Source: Bacteroidota bacterium (GTDB taxonomy: Bacteria > Bacteroidota > Bacteroidia > B-17B0 > Aurantibacillaceae). From it: 64,000 bases of DNA. Under the pieces are notes generated by a model. It was not told where the DNA came from. It saw nothing but the letters and a program-made list of their open reading frames with translations, and did no database searches. A program made the translations under genes and the position numbers. Positions 43,844-52,876 of this stretch are shown piece by piece. The DNA lies in NCBI GenBank assembly GCA_030692515.1, contig JAUXZS010000047.1, positions 1 through 64,000 on the forward strand, given 5' to 3'. Numbering within the stretch: position 1 is the stretch's first letter; each line of letters starts with the position of its first letter.

Positions 43844-46210
43844 ATGTCATTTGTCACTTCACAAAAAAAAACTTTTTCAATTATAATTTTATGCCTACTT
43901 TTTTTTAGTGGCCTTTCTCAAACAACTGGTATAGTAAAGGGTTTTGTTTATGATAAAGCAAATGGAGAGCCAGTGCCTTTTAGTAATGTTTATTTTAAAG
44001 GAACCACCATTGGCGCCAACACCGATTTAAATGGTTTTTTTACAATTTCAAGAATTCCACCTGGAGAATACAAACTATATATTTCCAATTTAGATTTTGA
44101 TACAATTAAAGAAACTATTTCTGTAAAAGCTGGAGATATACAAACAAAAAAATTCTTTGCTACAAAAGGTGGTATAAAATTAGAGGAAATAGAAGTTTCT
44201 ACTACCAGCGTTGAAAAAATTGAAAACACAACTGTTGCAGTTCAAAAAATAGATCCAATAATGATTAGCAAGTTGCCAAGTGTTGGCGAACCAGATATTG
44301 CTCAATATTTGCAAGTATTACCTGGTGTAGTTTTCACTGGCGATCAAGGTGGTCAACTCTATATTCGTGGTGGTTTACCTGTGCAAAATAAAGTTTTATT
44401 GGATGGTTTAATTGTTTACAATCCCTTTCACTCAATTGGTTTATTTTCGGTGTTTGATAATGATATTATGAAAAACGCCAATGTTTACAGTGCAGGATTT
44501 GGCGCAGAATATGGTGGAAGAACATCCTCAATTATGGACGTTACAACACGCGATGGCAATAAAAAACGTTTAAGCGGAAAAATTGCAGCTTCAACTTTTG
44601 GCGCTAAAGCAACTTTAGAAGGTCCTTTAGTAAAACTTAAAGATGATGGTAACACGAGCGCATCATTTATTTTATCGGCTAAACATTCTTATTTGCCACA
44701 ATCTTCAAAAGTATTTTATCCTTACGCTAATAAAAATGGCTTACCTTTTTATTATACTGATTTATATGGCAAAGCATCTATTAATTCTACCGGAGGAAGT
44801 AAGTTTAGTGTGTTTGGTTTTAATTTTACTGATAAAGTAGATTATAGTGATGTAGCCTCTTTCGATTGGCAAAATGTTGGTGTTGGAACTAATTTTGTAC
44901 TCGTTCCTCAATCAAGCAATTTATTAATTGAAGGTGTTTTTGCCTATTCAAAATACAACATTAATTTTAAAAATCCTTTACTTGAAACAGACTCTAAAAA
45001 AAGTGATGTAACAGGTGTTAACACTGGCTTTAATTTTGTGAAGTTTATTGGTCATCAAGAATTAAGATTTGGTTTTGAGGGTGTAATAACCACAACAAAT
45101 TATGAAATACAAAACCCTTATTTTGCGCAAATAAAATTAAGTCGCTCTACTATGGATGTTGCTGGTTTTGTAAAACATAAATTTATTGATAAAAATAAAC
45201 GCATTGTTTTTGAACCTAGTTTGCGTTTACAATATTATGCTTCTTTAAATGTTTTTTCTCCTGAGCCACGTGCTTCCATAAAAGTAAACATTACACCAAA
45301 AATAAGATTTAAAGGTGCAGGCGGTTTATATAGCCAAACACTTTTAAGTGCAAGCAGCGATAGAGATATTGTAAATTTATTTTATGGCTTTATTAATGCA
45401 CCAGAAGATCATCAAATATCAAAAACCTATTTGGATAAAGGCGGCAACACCCAAAATGCCAATTCATCAGTTCAAAAAGCCACACATATTGTAGGCGGAT
45501 TTGAATTTGATTTTTTAAAATATTTTGAATTAAATGTTGAAGCTTATCAAAAGAATTTTAATCAAGTAATTAATGTTAACCGAGAGAAAATTTTTGACGA
45601 TAATGCTTTAAATGAATCCAGACCTGAAGAATACAAAAAAGATTTTGTTATTGAACAAGGTAGAGCAAGAGGCTTTGACGTGGTTTTAAAATTTGACAGA
45701 AAACGTTTTTATTTTTGGGCAGTTTACTCACTTACATTTAACGATAGATGGATTGGAAATAATTCTAGTGGTATAATTACAAATTACCCGCCAAACTTCG
45801 ACAGAAGACATAACGTTAATTTAGTAACATCGTATAGTCTTGGCAAAAAGAAAAACTGGGAAATAAATGCGCGTTGGAATTATGGTACTGGCTTTCCTTT
45901 TACTCAAACTCAAGGTTTTGTTAATCAACTTAACCCTCAAGGCAATATCAATTATAATTTAAATACTGCTAACGGTACGTTAAGCTATATCCCATCAACT
46001 CTAAACGGTGGGCGACTTCCAGATTATCACAGATTTGATATTGGCATAAAATATAAATACAATTGGAGCGAAAAAACTACTTTTGAAGTTAATGCAGGCG
46101 CAACCAATGTTTATAATCGCGAAAACATTTTTTATGTAGATAGATTTACGTTTAATCGCATAAATCAATTACCAATAATGCCAAGTGTTAATTTAAGTCT
46201 AACCTTTTAA
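43844..46210 (+). CDS. TonB-dependent receptor with carboxypeptidase-regulatory-like N-terminal domain
   Basis: This protein has 788 aa. A signal peptide (to about residue 27, FFSGLSQ) is followed by a carboxypeptidase-regulatory-like domain (residues about 30-110: ANGEPVPFSNVYFKG, NGFFTISRIPPGEY). A plug (QLYIRGGLPVQNKVLLDGLIVYNP, GAEYGGRTSSIMDVTTRDG) and a barrel ending in SVNLSLTF complete it. A cobalamin adenosyltransferase gene begins 12 bases after its stop, so the two are probably co-transcribed. This may hint that the ligand is a corrinoid, but the N-terminal domain is not typical of BtuB. The ligand remains unknown. Confidence 0.9.
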   Translation: MSFVTSQKKTFSIIILCLLFFSGLSQTTGIVKGFVYDKANGEPVPFSNVYFKGTTIGANTDLNGFFTISRIPPGEYKLYISNLDFDTIKETISVKAGDIQTKKFFATKGGIKLEEIEVSTTSVEKIENTTVAVQKIDPIMISKLPSVGEPDIAQYLQVLPGVVFTGDQGGQLYIRGGLPVQNKVLLDGLIVYNPFHSIGLFSVFDNDIMKNANVYSAGFGAEYGGRTSSIMDVTTRDGNKKRLSGKIAASTFGAKATLEGPLVKLKDDGNTSASFILSAKHSYLPQSSKVFYPYANKNGLPFYYTDLYGKASINSTGGSKFSVFGFNFTDKVDYSDVASFDWQNVGVGTNFVLVPQSSNLLIEGVFAYSKYNINFKNPLLETDSKKSDVTGVNTGFNFVKFIGHQELRFGFEGVITTTNYEIQNPYFAQIKLSRSTMDVAGFVKHKFIDKNKRIVFEPSLRLQYYASLNVFSPEPRASIKVNITPKIRFKGAGGLYSQTLLSASSDRDIVNLFYGFINAPEDHQISKTYLDKGGNTQNANSSVQKATHIVGGFEFDFLKYFELNVEAYQKNFNQVINVNREKIFDDNALNESRPEEYKKDFVIEQGRARGFDVVLKFDRKRFYFWAVYSLTFNDRWIGNNSSGIITNYPPNFDRRHNVNLVTSYSLGKKKNWEINARWNYGTGFPFTQTQGFVNQLNPQGNINYNLNTANGTLSYIPSTLNGGRLPDYHRFDIGIKYKYNWSEKTTFEVNAGATNVYNRENIFYVDRFTFNRINQLPIMPSVNLSLTF

Positions 46211-46222
46211 TTTACAAATAAA

Positions 46223-46777
46223 ATGGCGTTTAAAATTTATACAAAAACAGGTGATAAAGGTCAAACCTCGTTAATTGGTGGTACAAGACTTCCAAAGCAT
46301 CATGTAAGAATAGAAGCTTATGGCACAGTTGACGAATTAAACTCACACATTGGTTTATTGCGCGATGTTATTGAAGATAAAATTACCTTTGATTTATTAA
46401 TTTCTATTCAAGATAGATTATTTACTATTGGTTCTAATTTAGCAGCCGATCCCGAAAAAAATAAAATGCAATTACCTCCAATTACAGAAGAGGATGTTGT
46501 TGCTTTGGAGCTTGCGATAGATAAAATAAATGAACAAGTACCCGAAATGAAATCGTTTATTTTACCTGGCGGTCACATTCATGTTTCATATTGCCATATC
46601 GCAAGATGTGTTTGCAGAAGAGCCGAAAGAGCAGTTTTACGCTTAGCTGAAAATGAAAAAGTGGATGAGATTCACGCAAAATATTTAAATCGTTTATCTG
46701 ATTATTTATTTATGTTATCGCGTTGGATAACGCTTGATAAACGTGCAACAGAAATTCCTTGGAAGGCTAAGTTGTAA
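46223..46777 (+). CDS. Cob(I)yrinic acid a,c-diamide adenosyltransferase, PduO type
   Basis: This 184-aa enzyme transfers the adenosyl group of ATP to cob(I)alamin to make coenzyme B12. PduO-type signatures are present: TKTGDKGQTSLIGG at the N-terminus, AYGTVDELNSHIGLL, CRRAERAVLRL and LNRLSDYLFMLSRW. It is cytoplasmic and trimeric in the family. Its presence implies a B12-dependent enzyme such as methylmalonyl-CoA mutase elsewhere in the genome. It lies 12 bases after a TonB receptor gene. Confidence 0.94.
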   Translation: MAFKIYTKTGDKGQTSLIGGTRLPKHHVRIEAYGTVDELNSHIGLLRDVIEDKITFDLLISIQDRLFTIGSNLAADPEKNKMQLPPITEEDVVALELAIDKINEQVPEMKSFILPGGHIHVSYCHIARCVCRRAERAVLRLAENEKVDEIHAKYLNRLSDYLFMLSRWITLDKRATEIPWKAKL

Positions 46778-46828
46778 TTCGTTTTATAAAAACTTTACTT
46801 TTTATTTTAATTTTTTATATTTAACAAT

Positions 46829-47239
46829 ATGAAGGCAAACGAAATTGTAAACACCATGATGGCAAAAGATTATTTTAGTCAGTGGTTAGGCATTACTATT
46901 TTAGAACAAAAAGAAGGTGCCTGTAAATTAAGTTTAATAGTAAGAAAAGATATGCTTAACGGCTTTGGAATTGCCCATGGCGGAATTACTTATTCTTTAG
47001 CTGACAGTGCTTTAGCGTTTGCTTCAAATTCAAAACGAAAAAAAAGTGTAAGTATTGAAACTTCCATTTCTCATATTATTAGCTTAAAAGAAAACGATGA
47101 ATTAATTGCCGATGCTTTTTGCGAAACGGAAACGGAAAAACTAGGGCATTATAAAGTAAATCTTTTTCTAAAAAACGATCCTAAAAAAATAGTGGCTATA
47201 TTTAAAGGAATGGTTTACAAAACTTCTAAAGATTGGTAA
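46829..47239 (+). CDS. paaI: Hotdog-fold acyl-CoA thioesterase, PaaI-like
   Basis: This 136-aa protein has the PaaI pattern: MLNGFGIAHGGITYSLADSALAFASNS contains the HGG...D catalytic stretch of the hotdog family. Near the C-terminus it has KIVAIFKGMVYKTSK. PaaI removes CoA from hydroxyphenylacetyl-CoA and related products in phenylacetate degradation. No other ring-hydroxylating paa gene is here, so the physiological substrate is uncertain, though a paaJ/pcaF-like thiolase lies about 3 kb away. It is cytoplasmic. Confidence 0.85.
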   Translation: MKANEIVNTMMAKDYFSQWLGITILEQKEGACKLSLIVRKDMLNGFGIAHGGITYSLADSALAFASNSKRKKSVSIETSISHIISLKENDELIADAFCETETEKLGHYKVNLFLKNDPKKIVAIFKGMVYKTSKDW

Positions 47240-47282
47240 TTAAACTTTTTCAATATTTGATTGTCATATAAAAAACTAAAGG

Positions 47283-47714
47283 ATGAAAAAATTAAAATTA
47301 ATAGCGCTTATCATAAGTATTTTTATTTCAACAAATGAAATTGTTGCGCAAAAAAAAGGCCACAGAGGCGGCGGAGGCCGTCATCCTCGTCATGCAAAAC
47401 ATCACGTTGCAGTAAAACGAAGTCCGTACAGGCCCCGTAAAGTAGTTGTTTATCATCCATATTGGCATAAAAATTACGCCTATAACCGTAGATGGGTTTA
47501 TTTTCCTAAGTACAATTTATATTGGGATAATTGGAGAAACCACTATGTTTTTTGGAATGGTACAATTTGGTTTTCTCAACCTACGGCTCCACCAATTATT
47601 GTAAATGTTAATTTAGAAAAAGAAAAAAATGTTGAATTAAAAGAAGATGAAGACGACGTGGATGATGTTTATAAAGATAACAACAAGCACAAAGAAGAAA
47701 TTAAACCCGACTAA
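47283..47714 (+). CDS. Small secreted His/Arg/Tyr-rich protein
   Basis: This protein has 143 aa with signal peptide MKKLKLIALIISIFISTNEIVAQ. The mature N-terminal part is glycine/histidine/arginine-rich (KKGHRGGGGRHPRHAKHHVAVKR). A Trp/Tyr-rich middle follows (WHKNYAYNRRWVYFPKYNLYWDNW), then an acidic tail (ELKEDEDDVDDVYKD). The basic head and acidic tail are striking. Metal binding by the histidines is possible but unproven. A purine-rich AAAGG directly precedes the ATG. The stop is 3 bases from that of the convergent repeat protein. Confidence 0.72.
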   Translation: MKKLKLIALIISIFISTNEIVAQKKGHRGGGGRHPRHAKHHVAVKRSPYRPRKVVVYHPYWHKNYAYNRRWVYFPKYNLYWDNWRNHYVFWNGTIWFSQPTAPPIIVNVNLEKEKNVELKEDEDDVDDVYKDNNKHKEEIKPD

Positions 47715-47717
47715 AAA

Positions 47718-49976
47718 TTATTCAATTACAAAATAATTAAAGTTAAAGGATTGAGTGCCGCCAGAAATATTACCAGCAGTATTATTTTTAATTGTTAACC
47801 TAAATGAATTGGTACCAACATTGTTTACAAAATATGTAAACAATCCTGGGTCTGATGTTGGTGATACAACTACGGTTGGAGGAACTGTATAAGCCTTATT
47901 AAATCCTACTGTTAGAGTTAAAAAACCATTACTATTAACCATTCCACTCGTTGTTATAACCGCCAACAATGTACCTTTTACATCTGTGCAATTTGTTAAG
48001 GTATAAGCGCCAGACATTGCGCCGCCAACTGCTGTAAATGTTGATACAGTAGGTAAATTAACTTGAGTAGATTTTATGTGCCCGTTTTCCATTAATAAAG
48101 CAGCGTTTAAAGCTCCTGCCGTTGCAGTAGAAGTTAAACTAGCTTTTACGGCAGCTCCTGTTCCTAGGTTTTCCCCATGAACACCAGCTGCACCGCTATT
48201 AATTGCATTTGTGATTGCCCTAATCCCAGATGCTGAAGTGAAATTACTTCCTGTTACATTTCTTGCCATCATACCGGGTGTGCTCGATAATCCTTCACCA
48301 TGCACTCCGGCCGCAAAACCGGCTGTTGCTGATGTTTCTCCGTAAACACCATCGCCACTACCTGTATTTTTTCCAGAAACTCCAGCAGCATTAATTGCAG
48401 CCGAAGACGATATTCCATATACACCACTTCCTGTTCCTAAATTCTGTCCGTAAACACCGTAGGCATTTACATCGGTGCTACTACTTTTTCCATATACACC
48501 ATGCCCGTTACCAGAAGTAGTTGTTACTTTTGTATTCTCACCGTAAACACCAGCGCCATTTCCATTGTTGATACCGTTTACCCCTGCTGCCTGTGCAGCA
48601 TTGCTATTAGTTACTCCTTTTACACCATTTGCATTTATCGAAGTTGCAGAAGATAAATTTTCTCCATAAACTCCAGCTCCATTTGAATTATTAATTCCCT
48701 TAACTCCATTTATTAAACCGTTTATAGAACCTGTAATACCAATTACACCGTTCCCTATTCCGTTATTAACTGCCAATACAGCGGCAGATAAAGAATTAGT
48801 ACTGCTTGTTTCTCCTCTTAAACCATGCCCGGCTCCATTATTGGAACCAAAAACACCAGCATCTGTTGAACCGCTTGAATTAGTAATTGCCAAAATACCA
48901 TTTGCTCCTGCAGACTGTGCTAAAATAGCATCAGTAGCAATATTTGTAGTTACAGTAAGCTTTGCTGTTGAATTGTTTGTGCCAATACCAACATTATTTG
49001 TAGTAGAAACGAGATTTACCGTAGACACTGAGGTTGTCCATGGACTAGGAATACCACCAACACTAACGGTTGACGTATTGCCATTTTGGTTAAAACTTAA
49101 CCCCCCTGGTGTCGGCGTAATAACAACAGTAGGAATATTAATTGAATAATTTGGTAGCACATTACTAGTAACAACCCCGCCACCACCGGTAACATTAAGA
49201 TTTGGAGCAATAATTGTTAAAGAAGCGGCTGGACCAGCAGTTATAATGTGCGGTGTATTAACTAATAAATTATATGGCGTACTGCTCGTCGAACCCGCTG
49301 CATTAATAGTGTAATTATTTCCGGATGTTGGAGCCATAATTGTAACATTGTTTCCTGCAACATAATTTGGAACGTTTAGATTAAATGAATTTAATCCTAT
49401 AGCCGAAACGGTTACATTAGAGCTTGCAGTTAAAGATGAGGATGGCAAGGTTACCGGTGAGCCCGAACCGCTTATAGATAATATGTTTCCAGCCATACTT
49501 AAACTTGGATTTGAATTTATTGTAGGACTATTCGCCGGACCAGAAAAAGTAACATTTGAACCCGGACTATAGGCCGTAGAATTTCCAGCGCTTTTGGCAT
49601 ATAATGCATAGGGCACACTTACTAATTGCTGACTTCCAAGTGAAACGTATGAGGTGCCTCCAGTTGGATCAATTGCTACTTCTAAAAAATAATCGTTTGT
49701 TCCCCAGTTAATTAAACTAAAAGCAGAAGGATTATTTTTACCGATTTGTAAATTAAAAATTCCAAATGTATTAGGTGTTACATTATGTGTTTCGTTAAAA
49801 ACAACAGGCCCACTAATGTTTCCTTGATGAATCTTAAATTCTACCCCGATTAAATTAATAATTGGATTACCCGAAACATCTCGCGCTACCCCTTGATAAT
49901 TAATAACCTGTGGAGGAGATTGCGCAAATACTTTAATGCACAATAAACTGAAAAGAATAATGCTAAATTTTTTCAT
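47718..49976 (-). CDS. Secreted glycine-rich beta-repeat protein
   Basis: This protein has 752 aa with signal peptide MKKFSIILFSLLCIKVFAQ. Residues about 20-140 form a conserved head (INYQGVARDVSGNPI, NPSAFSLINWG, QQLVSVPYALYAKSAG) that recurs in Bacteroidota surface proteins. A low-complexity stretch follows, then about ten tandem motifs of the type GVYGEN/GVHGEN/GVYGKS between about residues 390 and 620. The end is a beta domain (YTVPPTVVVSPTSD). The repeat resembles tail-fibre or collagen-like stalk sequences. It is probably a surface filament or adhesin; no sorting domain was recognised. The function is unknown. Confidence 0.8.
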   Translation of the reverse strand: MKKFSIILFSLLCIKVFAQSPPQVINYQGVARDVSGNPIINLIGVEFKIHQGNISGPVVFNETHNVTPNTFGIFNLQIGKNNPSAFSLINWGTNDYFLEVAIDPTGGTSYVSLGSQQLVSVPYALYAKSAGNSTAYSPGSNVTFSGPANSPTINSNPSLSMAGNILSISGSGSPVTLPSSSLTASSNVTVSAIGLNSFNLNVPNYVAGNNVTIMAPTSGNNYTINAAGSTSSTPYNLLVNTPHIITAGPAASLTIIAPNLNVTGGGGVVTSNVLPNYSINIPTVVITPTPGGLSFNQNGNTSTVSVGGIPSPWTTSVSTVNLVSTTNNVGIGTNNSTAKLTVTTNIATDAILAQSAGANGILAITNSSGSTDAGVFGSNNGAGHGLRGETSSTNSLSAAVLAVNNGIGNGVIGITGSINGLINGVKGINNSNGAGVYGENLSSATSINANGVKGVTNSNAAQAAGVNGINNGNGAGVYGENTKVTTTSGNGHGVYGKSSSTDVNAYGVYGQNLGTGSGVYGISSSAAINAAGVSGKNTGSGDGVYGETSATAGFAAGVHGEGLSSTPGMMARNVTGSNFTSASGIRAITNAINSGAAGVHGENLGTGAAVKASLTSTATAGALNAALLMENGHIKSTQVNLPTVSTFTAVGGAMSGAYTLTNCTDVKGTLLAVITTSGMVNSNGFLTLTVGFNKAYTVPPTVVVSPTSDPGLFTYFVNNVGTNSFRLTIKNNTAGNISGGTQSFNFNYFVIE

Positions 49977-50073
49977 CTAAATATTTTTGTTAAGTAAATA
50001 TAAAGCAATTAATTCATTCTTAAAAACAATAAAAATAATTACATTTACTATCTGATACATTTAAATTTTACTT

Positions 50074-51279
50074 ATGCAGCAAGCTTATATCATTAACGGC
50101 GTTAGAACAGCCATCGGAAATTTTGGTGGGACTTTATCAACAGTTAGAACAGATGATTTAGCTGCCTTTGTTTTAAAAGAATTAATTAAAAAAAACTCTT
50201 CTGTTAATTTTGAAACTGTTGGTGATGTTATTTTAGGCTGTGCCAACCAGGCGGGAGAAGATAACAGAAATGTTGCAAGAATGGCTTCACTATTAGCAGG
50301 TTTACCAATAACTGTTCCCGGTCAAACTGTAAATCGTTTGTGTGCAAGTGGCTTAAGTGCCACTATTGATGCTGCAAGAGCAATACAAGTAGGTGACGAA
50401 GATTTAATGATTTCTGGAGGTGTTGAAAACATGACTCGTGGTCCATTAGTAATGAGTAAAGCATCTTCTGCATTTGGAAGAGACCAGCAATTATATGACA
50501 GCAGTTTTGGTTGGAGATTCATAAATCCAAAAATGAAAGAATTATTTGGAGTAGATGCAATGGGCGAAACTGCCGAAAATGTAGCTGAAAAATATAAAAT
50601 TAACAGAGCTGATCAAGATAAATTTGCATTTTGGAGTCAACAAAAATTTGCAAAAGCAAACGAAAATAAACGTTTCGAAAAAGAAATCGTTGCTCTAGAA
50701 ATTCCGCAAAGAAAAGGAGATGCAATTGTTTTTTCAAAAGATGAATTTGCAAAACCTAAAACAACTTTAGAAGGCTTAACTAATTTAAAATCTTCCTTTA
50801 AAAAAGATGGTACAGTTACAGCTGGTAATGCAAGCGGTTTAAACGATGGTGCAGCAGCGTTGTTAATTGCCAGTGAAGTGGGAATGAAAAAAAATAATTT
50901 AAAACCATTAGCAAGAATTGTTTCTAGTGCAGTTGTTGGTGTTGAACCGAGAATAATGGGTATTGGTCCGGTAGAGGCCGCAAACAAAGCATTAAAACGA
51001 GCAGGCTTAACTTTTAAAGATATTGATTTAATAGAATTGAACGAAGCATTTGCGGCCCAAAGTTTAGCTTGTACACGCACTTGGGGATTAGCAGATAATG
51101 ACGATAGAATTAATATTAACGGAGGTGCAATTGCAATTGGCCATCCTTTAGGAATGAGTGGCGCAAGAATTTTAAATTCGGCCGCCATCGACTTACAACT
51201 TTACAATAAAAAATTTGCTTTAGTTACCATGTGTATAGGAGTTGGACAAGGTTACGCAGTTATAATCGAACGTTGTTAA
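50074..51279 (+). CDS. pcaF: 3-oxoadipyl-CoA thiolase-type acetyl-CoA acyltransferase
   Basis: This 401-aa thiolase II enzyme has nucleophilic Cys90 (NRLCASGL), His357 (AIGHPLGMSGAR) and Cys387 (MCIGVGQG). Segments such as DVILGCANQAGEDNRNVARMA and GVEPRIMGIGPV are characteristic of the PcaF/PaaJ subgroup. That subgroup cleaves 3-oxoadipyl-CoA to succinyl-CoA and acetyl-CoA, the last step of aromatic degradation by the beta-ketoadipate or phenylacetate route. A general acetyl-CoA acetyltransferase role cannot be excluded, since other pathway genes are not adjacent. It is cytoplasmic and full length. Confidence 0.87.
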   Translation: MQQAYIINGVRTAIGNFGGTLSTVRTDDLAAFVLKELIKKNSSVNFETVGDVILGCANQAGEDNRNVARMASLLAGLPITVPGQTVNRLCASGLSATIDAARAIQVGDEDLMISGGVENMTRGPLVMSKASSAFGRDQQLYDSSFGWRFINPKMKELFGVDAMGETAENVAEKYKINRADQDKFAFWSQQKFAKANENKRFEKEIVALEIPQRKGDAIVFSKDEFAKPKTTLEGLTNLKSSFKKDGTVTAGNASGLNDGAAALLIASEVGMKKNNLKPLARIVSSAVVGVEPRIMGIGPVEAANKALKRAGLTFKDIDLIELNEAFAAQSLACTRTWGLADNDDRININGGAIAIGHPLGMSGARILNSAAIDLQLYNKKFALVTMCIGVGQGYAVIIERC

Positions 51280-51296
51280 ATTAAATTGAATACAAA

Positions 51297-52871
51297 ATGA
51301 ATTTTAAAATTTTTCTTATTTGTCTTTTAACTTTTTTTTGGGCTAAAAATTTTGCTCAAACAGACACTGAGGCAAAATCTCTATTAGCAGATGCTGAGGC
51401 AAAATTAAAACTTGAAAATTACGAAGATGCCTTAGAGGATTTTTTACAATTAATTTCTATCGATCCGAAAAATGAAACTTATAATTATAACACCGCTGTT
51501 TGTTATTTAAATACAAATATTAATAAAGCAAAAGCCGTTCCTTATTTAGAAAACGTGGTTCGTAACGCAAAACACAATCCAAACGCCAATTATTTGTTAG
51601 GTAGGGCTTATCAATTCGCTAACCGATTTGATGATGCCATTGTTTCCTTCGAAAAATTTAAAAAGAATGGTGCTGGAAACGAAACAAATTTAAATGAGGT
51701 AGATCAGCAAATTCAACATTGTTTAAATGCAAAAGAATTAATTAAATTTCCGATAGATGTAATCTTTCAAAATCTTGGAAAAAACATCAATTCATCTTTT
51801 CCCGATTATTATCCTTTCGTTAATGAAAATGAAGCATATATAGTATACAATTCTAAACGTCCGATGGAAAAAGGAATGTCTAAATCCCCTAATGGTACTT
51901 TTCCAAATTCAATTTATATTTCCAAAGTTATCAATGGTTCGTTTACTTCCGCAGATATTATTGGAAAACCAATTTGTACGGGAAATTCAGGCGAAGAAGT
52001 TATAGGTATGAATGCAAAAGGAAATATTCTTTTAATTAACAAACCTAATTTGAGAGGAGAAAGTAAACTTTATTTATCTACTTTGCTTTCAGGGGGCTTA
52101 TTTTCTAAACTTGAAGAATTGCCACCAACCATCAACGGAAGCGGTGATGTTATTGCAGCGACAATAGATAATGATGGGAATCTTATTTATTTTGCCAGTA
52201 ATAGAAAAGGAGGTTATGGTGGAACGGATATCTATAGCTGCGCAAAACTACCTAATGGAAAATGGAGTGAAGCAAAAAACTTAGGCCCAAAAATTAACAC
52301 GGCTTTAAACGAAGATTTTCCAAATTTATCACCAGATGGAACCACATTATATTTTAGCAGTAAAGGACATAGCAGCATGGGAGGTTACGATATTTTTAAA
52401 ACTTCTTTAAACGAAACTGGAGAGGGTTTTAGTGAAGTAAAAAATATTGGTTATCCTGTAAACACATCTTATGATGATTTTAATTTTAGAATTTCAAAAA
52501 ACGGAAGGTTTGGTTATGTTAGTTCTGTAAGAGGTGGTGGCCTTGGTGATTATGACATATATCGAGTTTCCTTTAATGATGTTGAAATGGATTATACAGT
52601 TTTAATTGGTGAGTTATCTACAAAAGATAGCTTGAGTAAAATAGAATTTAGAGATACTTTCATTTCAGTAAGCAATGCCATTACAAACGAAATTGTTGGC
52701 AACTACCTTCCTAATCCTTCAACCGGGCGTTTTATTATTATTCTCCCTCCAGGAAACTACTCTGTATTAGTCGAATCTCCCGGCTTTAAAGAAACAAAAT
52801 ACCCGATAGAAATTTTTGATAAAGTTTCTTATCAATCAGAGAAAAATTTAATTATCACTCTTACAAAATAA
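51297..52871 (+). CDS. TPR - beta-propeller - carboxypeptidase-regulatory-like secreted protein (PorE-like without OmpA domain)
   Basis: This protein has 524 aa. A signal peptide (MNFKIFLICLLTFFWAKNFAQ) is followed by TPR helices (about 25-140), then a PD40-type beta-propeller (about 150-430; SPDGTTLYFSSKG, YFASNRKGGYGGTDIY, GRFGYVSSVRGGGLGDYDIY). A short carboxypeptidase-regulatory-like domain (about 430-524, PNPSTGRFIIILPPGNYSV) completes it. The order equals that of T9SS component PorE and many Bacteroidota OmpA-family proteins, but the usual C-terminal OmpA-like peptidoglycan-binding domain is missing and the stop codon is clean. It lies 17 bases after the thiolase gene and 5 bases before upp. 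A periplasmic scaffold role is likely but unproven. Confidence 0.83.
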   Translation: MNFKIFLICLLTFFWAKNFAQTDTEAKSLLADAEAKLKLENYEDALEDFLQLISIDPKNETYNYNTAVCYLNTNINKAKAVPYLENVVRNAKHNPNANYLLGRAYQFANRFDDAIVSFEKFKKNGAGNETNLNEVDQQIQHCLNAKELIKFPIDVIFQNLGKNINSSFPDYYPFVNENEAYIVYNSKRPMEKGMSKSPNGTFPNSIYISKVINGSFTSADIIGKPICTGNSGEEVIGMNAKGNILLINKPNLRGESKLYLSTLLSGGLFSKLEELPPTINGSGDVIAATIDNDGNLIYFASNRKGGYGGTDIYSCAKLPNGKWSEAKNLGPKINTALNEDFPNLSPDGTTLYFSSKGHSSMGGYDIFKTSLNETGEGFSEVKNIGYPVNTSYDDFNFRISKNGRFGYVSSVRGGGLGDYDIYRVSFNDVEMDYTVLIGELSTKDSLSKIEFRDTFISVSNAITNEIVGNYLPNPSTGRFIIILPPGNYSVLVESPGFKETKYPIEIFDKVSYQSEKNLIITLTK

Positions 52872-52876
52872 AAACT

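Noticed and set aside
50637-51188. 183-codon frame antisense to the thiolase gene
   Set aside because: It is the longest antisense frame but mirrors the conserved thiolase coding sequence; no start context or domain was seen.
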